From contig JALNYY010000001.1 of the NCBI GenBank assembly GCA_023229605.1, positions 62,001-126,000 on the forward strand: DNA of 64,000 nt, read 5' to 3'. Numbering within the stretch: position 1 is the first letter of the stretch; every line of letters begins with the position of its first letter. The notes under the pieces are model-generated. The model was not told the origin of the DNA. It was given only the letters and a program-made list of their open reading frames with translations, and did not search any database. Made by a program: the position numbers and the translations under genes. The stretch is from Methylobacter sp. GTDB taxonomy: Bacteria; Pseudomonadota; Gammaproteobacteria; Methylococcales; Methylomonadaceae. Below, in pieces: positions 8,882-16,521 of the stretch.

Positions 8882-9526
8882 TCAGTGCTTATGAGTGCTG
8901 TGCTTGTGGGAATGCGGTTTTGTGTCGTGAGGGTGTTCGGCGCTGGCGGACTTGCTTTCCGTTTCGGCTCCGTGTTCCTCCAGACCGCCATGGGAATGCC
9001 CATCGCTTGCCTCGACCTGCCGACGATACTCTTCCAAAGAAAGGCTCGGCATGATCTTGAGGAAAGCCGTCAAATCCCATATCGCTTCGTCCTCCATGCC
9101 GCCTTTCGACCAGGCCGGCATGCCGGACGCCTTGATGCCGTGTTTGATGATCCAGAACCGGCGGGCATCCGTCCGGTCGGAATCGGCGGCATTGGTAGGT
9201 TTGGAGAGATTCGGCGGAGTCGGATAGAGGCCTTTTCGTATTTCTGAATCTTCGCTGCCGGGTGAGAGGTGGCAGCTCGCGCACATGGCATCGTAGTTGC
9301 CGGCGCCCCGGCGGATCCGGCCGGCGTCGGACAAGTCGGCCGGTGGAACGATGTCGGCGGCCCCGCGTGCGATGGACCGTTCCCGAGCCCACTCAATAAG
9401 GCGGTGGACGACGGGGCTGTGGGGCTTATCGGCCGCCATATTGATTGCTCCGGCCTGGAGCAGGCCAATCACCGTTATAGCGCCGAGGCCAAGAACGCCA
9501 AATGCGCCCAGCAGAATTTTTTTCAT
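8882..9526 (-). CDS. Cytochrome c with His-rich tail
   Basis: 214 residues: an N-terminal hydrophobic anchor or signal (MKKILLGAFGVLGLGAITVI), one class I cytochrome c fold with CASCH at 82-86 and candidate axial Met in GIKASGMPAW, and a C-terminal tail with HSHGG, HPHDTKPHSHKHSTHKH. The tail looks like a metal-binding extension. It is the first gene transcribed leftward from the CopR palindrome at 9589, so is probably copper-induced. Role inferred: electron acceptor for, or partner of, copper oxidation in the periplasm. Such cytochromes often accompany cop genes, but a direct role is unproven. Confidence 0.85.
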   Translation of the reverse strand: MKKILLGAFGVLGLGAITVIGLLQAGAINMAADKPHSPVVHRLIEWARERSIARGAADIVPPADLSDAGRIRRGAGNYDAMCASCHLSPGSEDSEIRKGLYPTPPNLSKPTNAADSDRTDARRFWIIKHGIKASGMPAWSKGGMEDEAIWDLTAFLKIMPSLSLEEYRRQVEASDGHSHGGLEEHGAETESKSASAEHPHDTKPHSHKHSTHKH

Positions 9527-9560
9527 GGAAACTTCTCGCAGATTGTTTGTAGGTGTATTT

Positions 9561-9652
9561 TATGACATCCCAGTTAACGGGAACCTGACTCACAGATTAC
9601 ATTTGCGTAATCTGTGAGACTTAGTCTCGCCACTGGTATTAAATGGCATTAA
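9561..9652. repeat. 92-base direct repeat carrying a CopR palindrome (copy 1)
   Basis: Bases 9561-9652 match 11584-11675 with no gaps and about six mismatches. Both copies contain the palindrome, the segment GACATCCCAGTTAACGG before it and AAATGGCATTAA after it. The two copies bracket a 1.93-kb insert. In this copy the leftward side drives the cytochrome c gene; the rightward side, which in the other copy leads into copR, runs into non-coding sequence. Confidence 0.85.
9589..9618. promoter_or_regulatory. CopR/CusR-type operator, perfect 12-base inverted repeat
   Basis: CTCACAGATTAC, spacer ATTTGC, GTAATCTGTGAG: a perfect inverted repeat with 12-base arms. It lies 63-92 bases upstream of the cytochrome c start. 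ATTAC-N6-GTAAT is close to published CopR/CusR-type boxes (TTACA-N6-TGTAA-like). A TAAAAT sequence downstream on the minus strand could serve as the -10 element. Confidence 0.75.
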
Positions 9653-9822
9653 GTATGATAAAAGTTACGTATTGAATTGATGGCAAGGAACTGCGAGAAC
9701 CAGTCATTATGATACTAAGGGAGAAATATAAATAACTAATATTTATGGGTATGAGAGTACCAATGCATGATACTGGAGCGGAGTTGCTCGTAGTAGTGAG
9801 GAGGAAGCGTTTGTAATGAACG

Positions 9823-10065
9823 TGGAGCGAAGGGGCAATATCATTTTTGGAACGCTTACGCTCAAATGCCGATACCCTAGACATTACTCAATGCCAGCGG
9901 ATCATGAGGCTGCTGGTCAAGGAGGTTATTGTGGGAAAAAATTTGATTACCATTAAACATTCAATACCTAGACATCCTGGATTATCAACTGGCAATCAGC
10001 AACCGACGAAATCGCCTGTCAGGTACGATACAGCACAGACTGATGAAAGTTATCTTTTGTGTAAG
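9823..10065 (+). pseudogene. Large serine recombinase, C-terminal remnant
   Basis: Only the end of the protein is left: FLERLRSNADTLDITQCQRI, then MRLLVKEVIVGKNLITIKHSIP and a tail ending TDESYLLCKGR. This resembles the C-terminal coiled and beta segment of large serine recombinases (LLxxLVxxVxVxxxxIxIxxxIP, then SYLLR). The catalytic N-terminal domain and zinc ribbon are missing, and stop codons precede it. It lies inside the insert between the two CopR repeats. Confidence 0.6.
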
Positions 10066-10164
10066 GGGCGTGATGACTCCACCTTGCGGCGTTCCTTTTG
10101 TCGCTCACCGCTCGGCAGTATTACATCCGCCTTTAGCCAGCGTTCGTTGTAAAGCAAAGTCCAT

Positions 10165-10644
10165 TTGCAGTCAGTGTACTTGGTGGCAGCCTTCATCACC
10201 AAGTTGTGGTCTAACGCGTCGAAGAATCCTCGAATGAATGTGCTCGGTTTTTTGAACCGTAGCAATGACCTGTTTTTCCACACCTCCGAACAATTGGTGA
10301 CAACGGATACGGTTGTCAATGCCTTTGATGCGTTCGTCGAAACGTATGCTGGCAAGTACGAAGAAACTAAAGTGCCTTGCCTTGTGGTGTTGGATAATGC
10401 TTCCATTCATAGTAGCGGTGTATTCAAGTTCAAGAAAAAGCTGGCAGACTGGCAACAACGCGGTGTTTGCTTACATTTTCTTCCGCCTTACAGCCCTGAA
10501 CTGAACCTGATCGAAATGCTCTGGCGTAAAGTTAAGTACGAATGGTTGCCGCTTGATGCCTATCAAAGTTACGGCCACTTGAAAAAGTGGGTGCTGGAAA
10601 TCCTGGGTAACGTCGGTGAAAAATTCCAAATAGCTTTTGCGTAA
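10165..10644 (+). pseudogene. IS630-family transposase, 3' remnant
   Basis: The C-terminal half of a DDE_3 transposase: RMNVLGFLNRSNDLFF, the second Asp in CLVVLDNASIH, and the glutamate in PELNLIEMLWRKVKYEWLP. The N-terminal helix-turn-helix and first catalytic Asp are missing, and the sequence before about base 10215 is unrelated. So this is a 5'-truncated, inactive copy. Confidence 0.85.
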
Positions 10645-10726
10645 CTACTTAGTAACTACTTATTAGTGGACTAAAGTTCGGTATACGCCGCCCCTTTACG
10701 CAATGCTTGGAAAGCATCTTGCTCTT

Positions 10727-10777
10727 AAGAAACACCTCACAACAACCTGATTTATAATGTCCTGCGAGGTGTTTCTT
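10727..10777. terminator. Long inverted repeat between the IS630 remnant and flgB
   Basis: AAGAAACACCTC (10727-10738) pairs perfectly with GAGGTGTTTCTT (10766-10777), 27-base loop. It separates the convergent transposase remnant and flgB, so a bidirectional terminator is the simplest reading. Confidence 0.5.
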
Positions 10778-10830
10778 GGGCACAATTGCAACGCAGGCCG
10801 ATTAAGACGCTAATTAGAACAGCCCTTGCA

Positions 10831-11229
10831 CTACTGTCCTCTAATCGCAAGCTTCATACCAGAAAAGTCGTCACTAAGGAAACTCAAGCTGGCCTGATAC
10901 CGCACCGCATTTTCAGCGTATTTGGCTTGTTCAACATGAGATTCGACGGTGTTACCATCTAATGATACCTGACTGGGATTCCTATACATGAGATTAGCCC
11001 CGAATAATTGTTGTTGTGGTGGTGGTGTAATATGTCCCGCATGGGTGCGCTCCATGGTCACGCCTGAAGCTACGGTTTGTTTTAGAACTGACTTAAAATC
11101 CAGATCACGCGCCTTGAAGTTGGGTGTATCTGCGTTTGCTAAATTAGCAGCCAATATCTCACCTCGTTTTTCTCGAAAAGCCAGAATCTGAGGACCGTCG
11201 CCAAGTGCTGCGTTAAAATTAATAGCCAT
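10831..11229 (-). CDS. flgB: Flagellar basal-body rod protein FlgB (orphan)
   Basis: 132 residues from the ATG at 11229, which has AGGAGG nine bases upstream; the longer open frame begins in non-homologous sequence. FlgB is the proximal rod subunit of the flagellar basal body. The sequence shows the family hallmarks: N-terminal LAFREKRGEILAANLANADT, then PNFKARDLDF, and the C-terminal helix ENAVRYQASLSFLSDDFSGMKLAIRGQ. Length is normal, so the gene looks intact. No flgC or other flagellar gene is beside it: the downstream side is the IS630 remnant. It is an orphan within the 1.9-kb insert. Confidence 0.93.
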   Translation of the reverse strand: MAINFNAALGDGPQILAFREKRGEILAANLANADTPNFKARDLDFKSVLKQTVASGVTMERTHAGHITPPPQQQLFGANLMYRNPSQVSLDGNTVESHVEQAKYAENAVRYQASLSFLSDDFSGMKLAIRGQ

Positions 11230-11336
11230 AATAAATACCTCCTGATTACTTGTGCAAAAATAATAGGCACAAAACACGCCAAAAATATATAAATTAAATA
11301 AAATCAATATTATATGAAAGCTGCATGCCACTAAAC

Positions 11337-11408
11337 ACCCACCAGCTAAAGCTGGTGGGTTTGATTTACTGACTGAAAGTCTGGATACGCGTCAACTTTA
11401 CGACGCGT
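11337..11408. repeat. Two strong hairpins in the flgB-copR gap
   Basis: ACCCACCAGC-TAAA-GCTGGTGGGT (11337-11360) is a perfect 10-base stem; ACGCGTC (11387-11393) pairs with GACGCGT (11402-11408). Such paired subterminal hairpins occur at ends of IS200/IS605-type elements, but no TnpA or TnpB is present. They could equally be terminators. The remainder of 11230-11583 shows no gene. Confidence 0.5.
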
Positions 11409-11583
11409 CTTAGTCACCCTCTGATTGGTGTTCTATTGAGTTTTGCTTAACGATACGTGGCACCATTCACCACTATGGGCTTCTGTGCGTATAAATAAGG
11501 CCAATATAAAGATCTTTAAGAAAGATTGCAGAGCTTAAGCCGGTGGTTTTAACCTTTTACTTGGAAAATAAATTGACTACGAT

Positions 11584-11675
11584 TATGACATCCCAGTTAA
11601 CGGGAACCTGACTCACAGATTACATTTACGTAATCTGTGAGACCTAGTCTCGCTACCGGTGTAAAATGGCATTAA
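11584..11675. repeat. 92-base direct repeat carrying a CopR palindrome (copy 2)
   Basis: Gapless partner of 9561-9652 with about 93 percent identity. Here it forms the promoter region of copR. Confidence 0.85.
11612..11641 (+). promoter_or_regulatory. CopR/CusR-type operator in front of copR
   Basis: CTCACAGATTAC-ATTTAC-GTAATCTGTGAG, perfect 12-base arms. A weak -35 (GAGACC) overlaps its right edge and TAAAAT lies 17 bases further on, an arrangement expected for a response-regulator-activated promoter. This suggests copRS is autoregulated. Confidence 0.7.
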
Positions 11676-11704
11676 TACGAGACAAATTACGCTGTGGAGT
11701 ACGC

Positions 11705-12382
11705 ATGAAAATTCTGATCGTGGAAGACGAACCCAAAATCGGAGATTACCTGAGACAGGGCTTGGCCGAGGCTGGCTTCGTCGTTGATTTGGCTCGGGAT
11801 GGGCTGGACGGTTTGCATCTTACCCTCACCGAAGCCTACGACCTGGCAATTTTGGATGTAATGCTGCCGGGCATCGACGGCTGGCAGGTGCTGCAAGGCA
11901 TCCGTCGCTCGGGTAAGGAAATGCCTGTGCTCTTTCTCACGGCCCGCGACAGTGTGGATGATCGGGTCAAGGGACTGGAACTCGGAGCCGACGACTATCT
12001 GGTGAAGCCTTTCGCCTTTTCCGAACTGCTGGCCCGCGTCCGAACCCTGCTCCGGCGCGGAGGGATGGCAAAGGAGCCCGAGTTTCTGCGAGCCGCCGAC
12101 CTCGAACTCGATCTGATGCGACGCCGGGTGGCCCGGTCGGGCCAGAAGATCAATTTAGCATCCAAGGAATTCGCCCTGTTGGAACTCCTGTTGCGGCGCC
12201 AGGGCGAGGTGCTTCCCCGCTCCCTGATTGCCTCCCAGGTCTGGGACATGAACTTCGACAGCGACACCAACGTGATCGAGGTTGCCATCCGACGTCTGAG
12301 GGCAAAAGTCGATGATGGTTTCGAGCCGAAACTGATCCACACCGTCCGCGGCATGGGCTACGTGCTGGAGGCGGCCGAGTGA
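11705..12382 (+). CDS. copR: Copper-responsive response regulator, OmpR family
   Basis: 225 residues from ATG 11705, with GGAG eight bases upstream; an upstream ATG at 11666 lies within the promoter repeat and is unlikely. Receiver domain: acidic pair in VEDEPK, phospho-acceptor Asp51 (AILDVMLPG), Thr in LFLTARDS, Lys in VKPFAFSELLARV. A winged-helix DNA-binding domain follows (LASKEFALLELLL...IEVAIRRLRAKVDD...IHTVRGMGYVLE). It matches CopR/CusR/PcoR. It sits behind a perfect palindrome that also occurs upstream of the cytochrome and DUF411 genes, its likely targets. The stop overlaps the sensor gene start by four bases. Confidence 0.92.
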   Translation: MKILIVEDEPKIGDYLRQGLAEAGFVVDLARDGLDGLHLTLTEAYDLAILDVMLPGIDGWQVLQGIRRSGKEMPVLFLTARDSVDDRVKGLELGADDYLVKPFAFSELLARVRTLLRRGGMAKEPEFLRAADLELDLMRRRVARSGQKINLASKEFALLELLLRRQGEVLPRSLIASQVWDMNFDSDTNVIEVAIRRLRAKVDDGFEPKLIHTVRGMGYVLEAAE

Positions 12383-13773
12383 GGCTGATCGGACGCAAAT
12401 CCATCACGTTCCGGTTGACCCTGCTGTTCGCGTCGGCCTCGACGACGGTACTCCTGCTGTTGGGGTTGCTGATCGGTGCGCTCGTCGAGCGGCATTTCGA
12501 AGAGTTGGACATGGAATTGCTCGGCGGCAAACTGGAACTTATCCGCCACACCTTGGAGAAAGTCCGCTCCGGCCGGGAACTGGAAGTGCTGCCGGGACAA
12601 CTGCAGGATTCCATGGTGGGACACCCCGGTTTGGCGGTGGTCGTTTTGAAGCCGGATGGACAGACCCTGTATTCGACTGAAGGCACGACGTTACCGGAAG
12701 AGCTGCTTGCCGCTGCCGGAGGGGAAAATCTCCGCCCGATGCTCTGGATCGACCCGGAGAACCATCGCTATCGCGGGATTTCCGCCGAAGCGCCGACCGG
12801 TATCGAAGGCGCGGCTCCGGTGATCGTGGCCGTGTCCACCGACTTGTCGCACCACGAGCATTTCATGCACTCGTTCCGGACGGCGTTGTGGACGGCCATG
12901 GGCCTGGCGGCGCTGCTGACCGGCTTTCTCGGCTGGGTGGCGGCGCGCCAGGGACTGGCGCCCCTTCGGGACATCAGTCATAGCGCTGCGGGCATCACCG
13001 CGAACCGCCTCGACCAACGGCTGCCTTTAGCCTCTATTCCCGTCGAACTGGCCGAGGTGGCGGAAACCCTGAACGAGATGTTGGCACGGCTCGAAGAATC
13101 CTTCTGTCGGCTGTCCGACTTTTCCTCGAATATCGCCCACGAGTTGCGCACGCCGGTCAGCAATCTGCTGACACAAACCCAGGTCACTTTGTCCAAGCCC
13201 AGGACACTCGACAAATACCAGGACGTACTGGCTTCCAACGCGGAAGAGTTCGAGCGTCTGTCGCGGATGATTGCCGACATGCTGTTCCTGGCCAAATCGG
13301 ACAACAAGCTCATCGTCCCCCATCGCGAGAAGGTCGATTTGGTGGCGGAGGTGAGTAGCCTATTCGACTTTTATGAGGCGTTGGTCGAGGAAAAGGGAGT
13401 CAGTCTGACCTGTTCAGGAAGGGGCGCTGTTTACGGCGATAGGTTGATGCTGCGCAGAGCGGTCAACAATCTACTCTCGAATGCGGTGCGCCATACGCCG
13501 GAAGGGGGAAGGATAGAGGTTCGCGTTGACGATTCCGCCAGCGGCTCGACCGTCGTTTTGTCGGTGCAAAACACCGGAGAAACCATCGCCCCTGAGCATT
13601 TGCCGCGGCTGTTCGACCGCTTCTACCGGGTACACGCATCACGGCAGCGTTTTGGTGAGGGCGCAGGACTCGGTTTGGCGATCACGCGTTCTATCGCACA
13701 CGCCCATGGCGGAGAGGCTTTGGCGCATTCGGCGGGCGGCTTCACGACGTTTGAGATTCGGCTTCCGGTTTGA
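12379..13773 (+). CDS. copS: Heavy-metal sensor histidine kinase
   Basis: 464 residues starting at GTG in the overlap GTGA with copR. Architecture: membrane helix at about 11-35, a periplasmic sensor of roughly 130 residues, second helix about 168-190, HAMP segment, H box with His254 (SSNIAHELRTPV), N box NNLLSNAVRHTP, and ATP-binding G boxes (LFDRFYRV...GAGLGLAITRSIAHAHGG). Matches CusS/CopS/PcoS (heavy-metal sensor kinase family). The periplasmic part contains a His pair in SHHEHFMHS, possible copper ligands. It would phosphorylate CopR. Confidence 0.93.
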   Translation: MRLIGRKSITFRLTLLFASASTTVLLLLGLLIGALVERHFEELDMELLGGKLELIRHTLEKVRSGRELEVLPGQLQDSMVGHPGLAVVVLKPDGQTLYSTEGTTLPEELLAAAGGENLRPMLWIDPENHRYRGISAEAPTGIEGAAPVIVAVSTDLSHHEHFMHSFRTALWTAMGLAALLTGFLGWVAARQGLAPLRDISHSAAGITANRLDQRLPLASIPVELAEVAETLNEMLARLEESFCRLSDFSSNIAHELRTPVSNLLTQTQVTLSKPRTLDKYQDVLASNAEEFERLSRMIADMLFLAKSDNKLIVPHREKVDLVAEVSSLFDFYEALVEEKGVSLTCSGRGAVYGDRLMLRRAVNNLLSNAVRHTPEGGRIEVRVDDSASGSTVVLSVQNTGETIAPEHLPRLFDRFYRVHASRQRFGEGAGLGLAITRSIAHAHGGEALAHSAGGFTTFEIRLPV

Positions 13774-13790
13774 ACGATAATAATACTGAT

Positions 13791-14076
13791 CTATAGGGCT
13801 ACTTTTTCTATCCAGAACTAATACAGTTTTTGCAATTTTTTTCATTATTTGGTGGTTGTCACCAAACTTACAAAGAGCATCGCAGTGCAGCCGAAGTTCT
13901 GAAAATAAAATGTATTTGATTGGGATTTTGATTTGCTTGATTGAAGGACGTGAGAGTTGCAAAATTACATCCTTTTCCCTACTATCGGGGACGACCAAAT
14001 AAAAAGTTTCATTGCCGATAGCGATGGAATAAGAAAAATCGGTCAGTCGTAAAATTCCTGAATAAATACAAAATTA
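13791..14076 (-). pseudogene. Chimeric remnant: 3' end of the 414-residue nuclease-like gene joined to an AhpD-gene scrap
   Basis: From about 14076 the minus strand reads YSGILRLTDFSYSIAIGNE, then FYLVVPDSREKDVILQL and on to CKFGDNHQIMKKIAKTV, the C-terminal quarter of the proteins at 42466 and 55214. The stop codon is lost and reading continues into LDRKSSPID, which matches the AhpD-like gene (15478-15508). The junction at about 13822 therefore joins two genes that exist elsewhere in the window. Beyond 14076 the sequence (14090-14187) is the flank of the AhpD/ApbE pair, repeated at 49860. Confidence 0.8.
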
Positions 14077-14166
14077 ATTACTATCTGCTTTCTTTTCATC
14101 AACTAAATCTCATTAACGCAACTAACAAAACGTCTGAATAACTGAGTATTTCCTGGTAGGCCAGAC

Positions 14167-15102
14167 TCACTCCCACCACACTATCGCATCGTTAGACTTT
14201 GTAGCAATCGACCCTCCTGATACGCCATGCACATCAACCCAAAGGTGAGGCAGCCCCAGATCTTGCAACCAGCCAGTTCCCTGGGATTCCTTAAGCATGG
14301 CTATCGTTGATGCGCTGCCAGCCACGACACAAAATTCACCAACCACGCTCACCGCCGCAAGATGGCGCACCGGCCATCCTGTTTTGGGATTTAATACATG
14401 ACCGTAGCAAACACCATTGACAAGTATGCAACGCTCATAATTCCCGCTGGTAGCCAGAGCGCCTTTATACAGCAACAAGGTACCCAGCAACGCATCCTTG
14501 CTACGCGGATGCCGTATGCCTATCCGCCAGGGACTGCCATCATCACGGGGGCCGATCACTTTAATGTCTCCGCCAAGATTAACCATACCATGCCTTATCC
14601 CTAGTCCGTAACACAAGGACGCTGCTCTATCCACGGCATATTCCTTAAACACACCACCAAAATCAAATTCCATACCCGGCACGGAAAATGTCAGCACAGG
14701 CCTTTTCCATATCACCTTATGCCAGCCAACCTTTTCTAACAATTCATCAATCAATGATTGTTCCGGTAACTTGCCTTGGTCGAATTTCCAGGCATGGCGC
14801 AAAATACCGGACGTGATGTCAAACAAACCATCACTCTGTTCATAACAAATCACCGTATAATCCAGCAAACAGGCAGTTTCGTCATCAACGCCGATACTGC
14901 CGCCAATAGCCGCCACACGGTTGATTTCAGACAAAAAACTGTCGGCCTTGTAACGTGAATACAACGCTTCCAGTCTTTGCGCATCGGCAATGGCGGCATC
15001 CGCAACATGTTTGGCCTTCGCTTCGTCACGGGCAAACAGTTGTATATCGCACAGGGTTCCCATTGCTTTGAACTCATGGCGATAGTACTTTAGATTATTC
15101 AT
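14167..15102 (-). CDS. apbE: FAD:protein FMN transferase (ApbE family)
   Basis: 311 residues from ATG 15102. ApbE covalently attaches FMN to flavoproteins in the periplasm or cytoplasm. Family marks: FKAMGTLCDIQLF at the N-terminus, MEFDFGGVFKEYAVDRA (usual DLGGIAKGYAVD), NLGGDIKVIG, ATSGNYER, HVLNPKTGWPV (usual HI.DPRTG). There is no clear signal peptide, so location is uncertain. The ATG lies inside the end of the AhpD-like gene (ATGAATAA), so the two are probably translationally coupled. In the second copy of this segment at 49.9 kb the apbE gene is cleanly missing. An ApbE substrate (FMN-binding motif protein) is not evident in the window. Confidence 0.88.
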   Translation of the reverse strand: MNNLKYYRHEFKAMGTLCDIQLFARDEAKAKHVADAAIADAQRLEALYSRYKADSFLSEINRVAAIGGSIGVDDETACLLDYTVICYEQSDGLFDITSGILRHAWKFDQGKLPEQSLIDELLEKVGWHKVIWKRPVLTFSVPGMEFDFGGVFKEYAVDRAASLCYGLGIRHGMVNLGGDIKVIGPRDDGSPWRIGIRHPRSKDALLGTLLLYKGALATSGNYERCILVNGVCYGHVLNPKTGWPVRHLAAVSVVGEFCVVAGSASTIAMLKESQGTGWLQDLGLPHLWVDVHGVSGGSIATKSNDAIVWWE

Positions 15103-15688
15103 TATTGCGATCTGCACTTTCCGGCAGACGGCAAAACCCTTGTGCCGACAAATCCAGGGCGCTGTTAAATTTGCTGGATAAATTCTGAAAGGCAATGAGT
15201 CCGGTTAGTTCGACTATCTCATCTTCGTTAAAGTATTCATACAGGCGCCGAGTCAACTCATCATCGACCTGACGATCGGTATATGTCACAGCCTCGACAT
15301 AGCCCAGGACAACTCTTTCCTTATTATCAAACAACTCGCTTTCTTGCCATCGTTCAAGGGTCTCCACCTTGTTCATGGAGCCTGTTCTTTTTGCCAGCAT
15401 GGCGGAGTTAATATCAATACAAAAACGGCACCCGTTTATTTGCGATACTCTCACCGTAATCAAGGAGCGTAGAACCGGACCGATAGGGCTGCTTTTTCTA
15501 TCCAGCACTCCATAGAGTATGGCTATTGCTGCAAATAACCTGGGGACTCTGGCCCAAATCAATGCCGGTTTAAGGATTTGTCCGTATTTTCTTTTTTGAT
15601 TCCAAAAGAATGGACGAAGGTACCAGGGATAACTAATAATGGGTTTTTCTGTGACTCTCATAACATCATCGAAGCAGATAGTAAACAT
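15095..15688 (-). CDS. AhpD-like / carboxymuconolactone decarboxylase family protein, copy 1
   Basis: 197 residues. The peroxidase-like core is LITVRVSQINGCRFCIDINS: the CxxC pair is present, but the His usual three residues further on (CxxCxxxH) is Asn, so alkylhydroperoxide reductase activity may be altered. The C-terminal part (LTGLIAFQNLSSKFNSALDL) is typical of the family. The start at 15688 has no strong ribosome site; an internal Met (MRVTEKP, base 15661) is an alternative. Upstream of and overlapping apbE. A paralogue of 199 residues is at 49954. Confidence 0.8.
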   Translation of the reverse strand: MFTICFDDVMRVTEKPIISYPWYLRPFFWNQKRKYGQILKPALIWARVPRLFAAIAILYGVLDRKSSPIGPVLRSLITVRVSQINGCRFCIDINSAMLAKRTGSMNKVETLERWQESELFDNKERVVLGYVEAVTYTDRQVDDELTRRLYEYFNEDEIVELTGLIAFQNLSSKFNSALDLSAQGFCRLPESADRNNE

Positions 15689-15736
15689 CCGGACTCATCC
15701 GAAGACGGTACGGGCAATGGCTTAGCCAGGGCTGGC

Positions 15737-15802
15737 AGGCTTTTTTGCCCACCGTTTACAACACCAAACACTGGATTCATCAATGTGGTGAGCAAAAAAG
15801 CG
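15737..15802. repeat. Short palindromic dispersed repeat (copy A)
   Basis: GGCTTTTTTGCCCACC on the left and GGTGAGCAAAAAAGC on the right are inverted copies with one mismatch; between them is ACACCAAA-ACTGGATTCATCAATG. Copies with the same core lie at 43807 and 55120. About 66 bases, no coding capacity: a miniature inverted-repeat element or a conserved structured unit. Confidence 0.75.
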
Positions 15803-15859
15803 TTGCCTAAAGCGCCTGCTTTGGGTACTCATCCTTGACTCCGGCATGTCGTCGCACGG

Positions 15860-15970
15860 TTATGTCTTGGACAGCTTGTTAATCACGACGATCAGCAGGA
15901 CCACCAGTACGCCGATCACCGTCCAAATCCACATCCCTCAGCCCATCCATCCGTTTGTATGATTTATCAT
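15860..15970 (-). pseudogene. Small single-helix membrane peptide gene, copy 2, with in-frame TGA
   Basis: Reads MINHTNGWMG, stop, GMWIWTVIGVLVV and on to NKLSKT, a diverged duplicate of the intact 41-residue gene at 16518. TGA at codon 11 breaks it. Its ATG overlaps the stop of the membrane protein at 15967, as in an operon. Downstream initiation at the next ATG (GMWIW) could still give a 25-residue helix. Confidence 0.65.
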
Positions 15971-16521
15971 AAGGCTCCTTTCGTTGCGTTGCGACCAGCC
16001 CACCATCGGGCAAACAAGAAGGTGAGCGGAGGCAACAGCGTCATTTGGAGTAGCGGCCACAGGCCCGCGCCAAGCACGGACACCATGGGCATGCGCTCGG
16101 TGTATGACCAGCGCCCGGCGGCCAGCGCCGCATGTTCCACCAACGCTGCATAAGCCAGCCCCAGAACAGCCACCGTGGCGTAAGTGTTCCAGCGGCCGCG
16201 CAGGCCCCAGCCCAGATCGCCAGCGGCCAGCGCGCCCGCCGCGTAAATGCCCAAGATGATTCCCACATCACCCACCGCCGTCCGCGTGCAAAAACCGAGC
16301 GTGCTCGTCCAGGAATATCCCGCCGTTTCGACGTAGGCGGGCATCTGTGCCATTTCCCAGATTCCGTTCAAAACGAAACTCGCTAACACCGTGGTCGCAA
16401 AGAATCGCCCCAACCGCCACCAAGGCAGCCTGGAATGTGCGCTGGATATGCAATCTCCGGCGTTTCCAGCTTGGTTGGTGTGGCGATTGTGCTGCGGTGC
16501 GTTGTGGCGGTCAGCAGTCAT
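15967..16521 (-). CDS. Multi-pass membrane protein, unknown
   Basis: 184 residues from ATG 16521, chosen because it overlaps the stop of the small peptide gene (ATGA) and because upstream in-frame sequence is an out-of-frame reading of that gene. Four to five hydrophobic segments: GRFFATTVLASFVLNGIWEMAQ, FCTRTAVGDVGIILGIYAAGALA, TYATVAVLGLAYAALVEHAAL, VLGAGLWPLLQMTLLPPLTFLFARWWAG. Conserved-looking Trp/Glu/Met (IWEMAQMPAY) and Glu/His (ALVEHAAL) lie in or near helices. No family is firmly recognised. It sits between two copies of a tiny membrane peptide gene and beside a copper P1B ATPase. Confidence 0.65.
   Translation of the reverse strand: MTADRHNAPQHNRHTNQAGNAGDCISSAHSRLPWWRLGRFFATTVLASFVLNGIWEMAQMPAYVETAGYSWTSTLGFCTRTAVGDVGIILGIYAAGALAAGDLGWGLRGRWNTYATVAVLGLAYAALVEHAALAAGRWSYTERMPMVSVLGAGLWPLLQMTLLPPLTFLFARWWAGRNATKGAL

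Noticed and set aside
10050..10406. 118-codon minus-strand frame opposite the IS630 remnant
   Set aside because: Mostly antisense to conserved transposase sequence; the end (about 10050-10190) is unmatched and may belong to an older gene, but nothing supports a product.
15860..15970. TGA in the second small membrane peptide read as selenocysteine
   Set aside because: No SECIS-like structure or selenoprotein context; the intact twin has Gly residues at this place, so simple decay is better.
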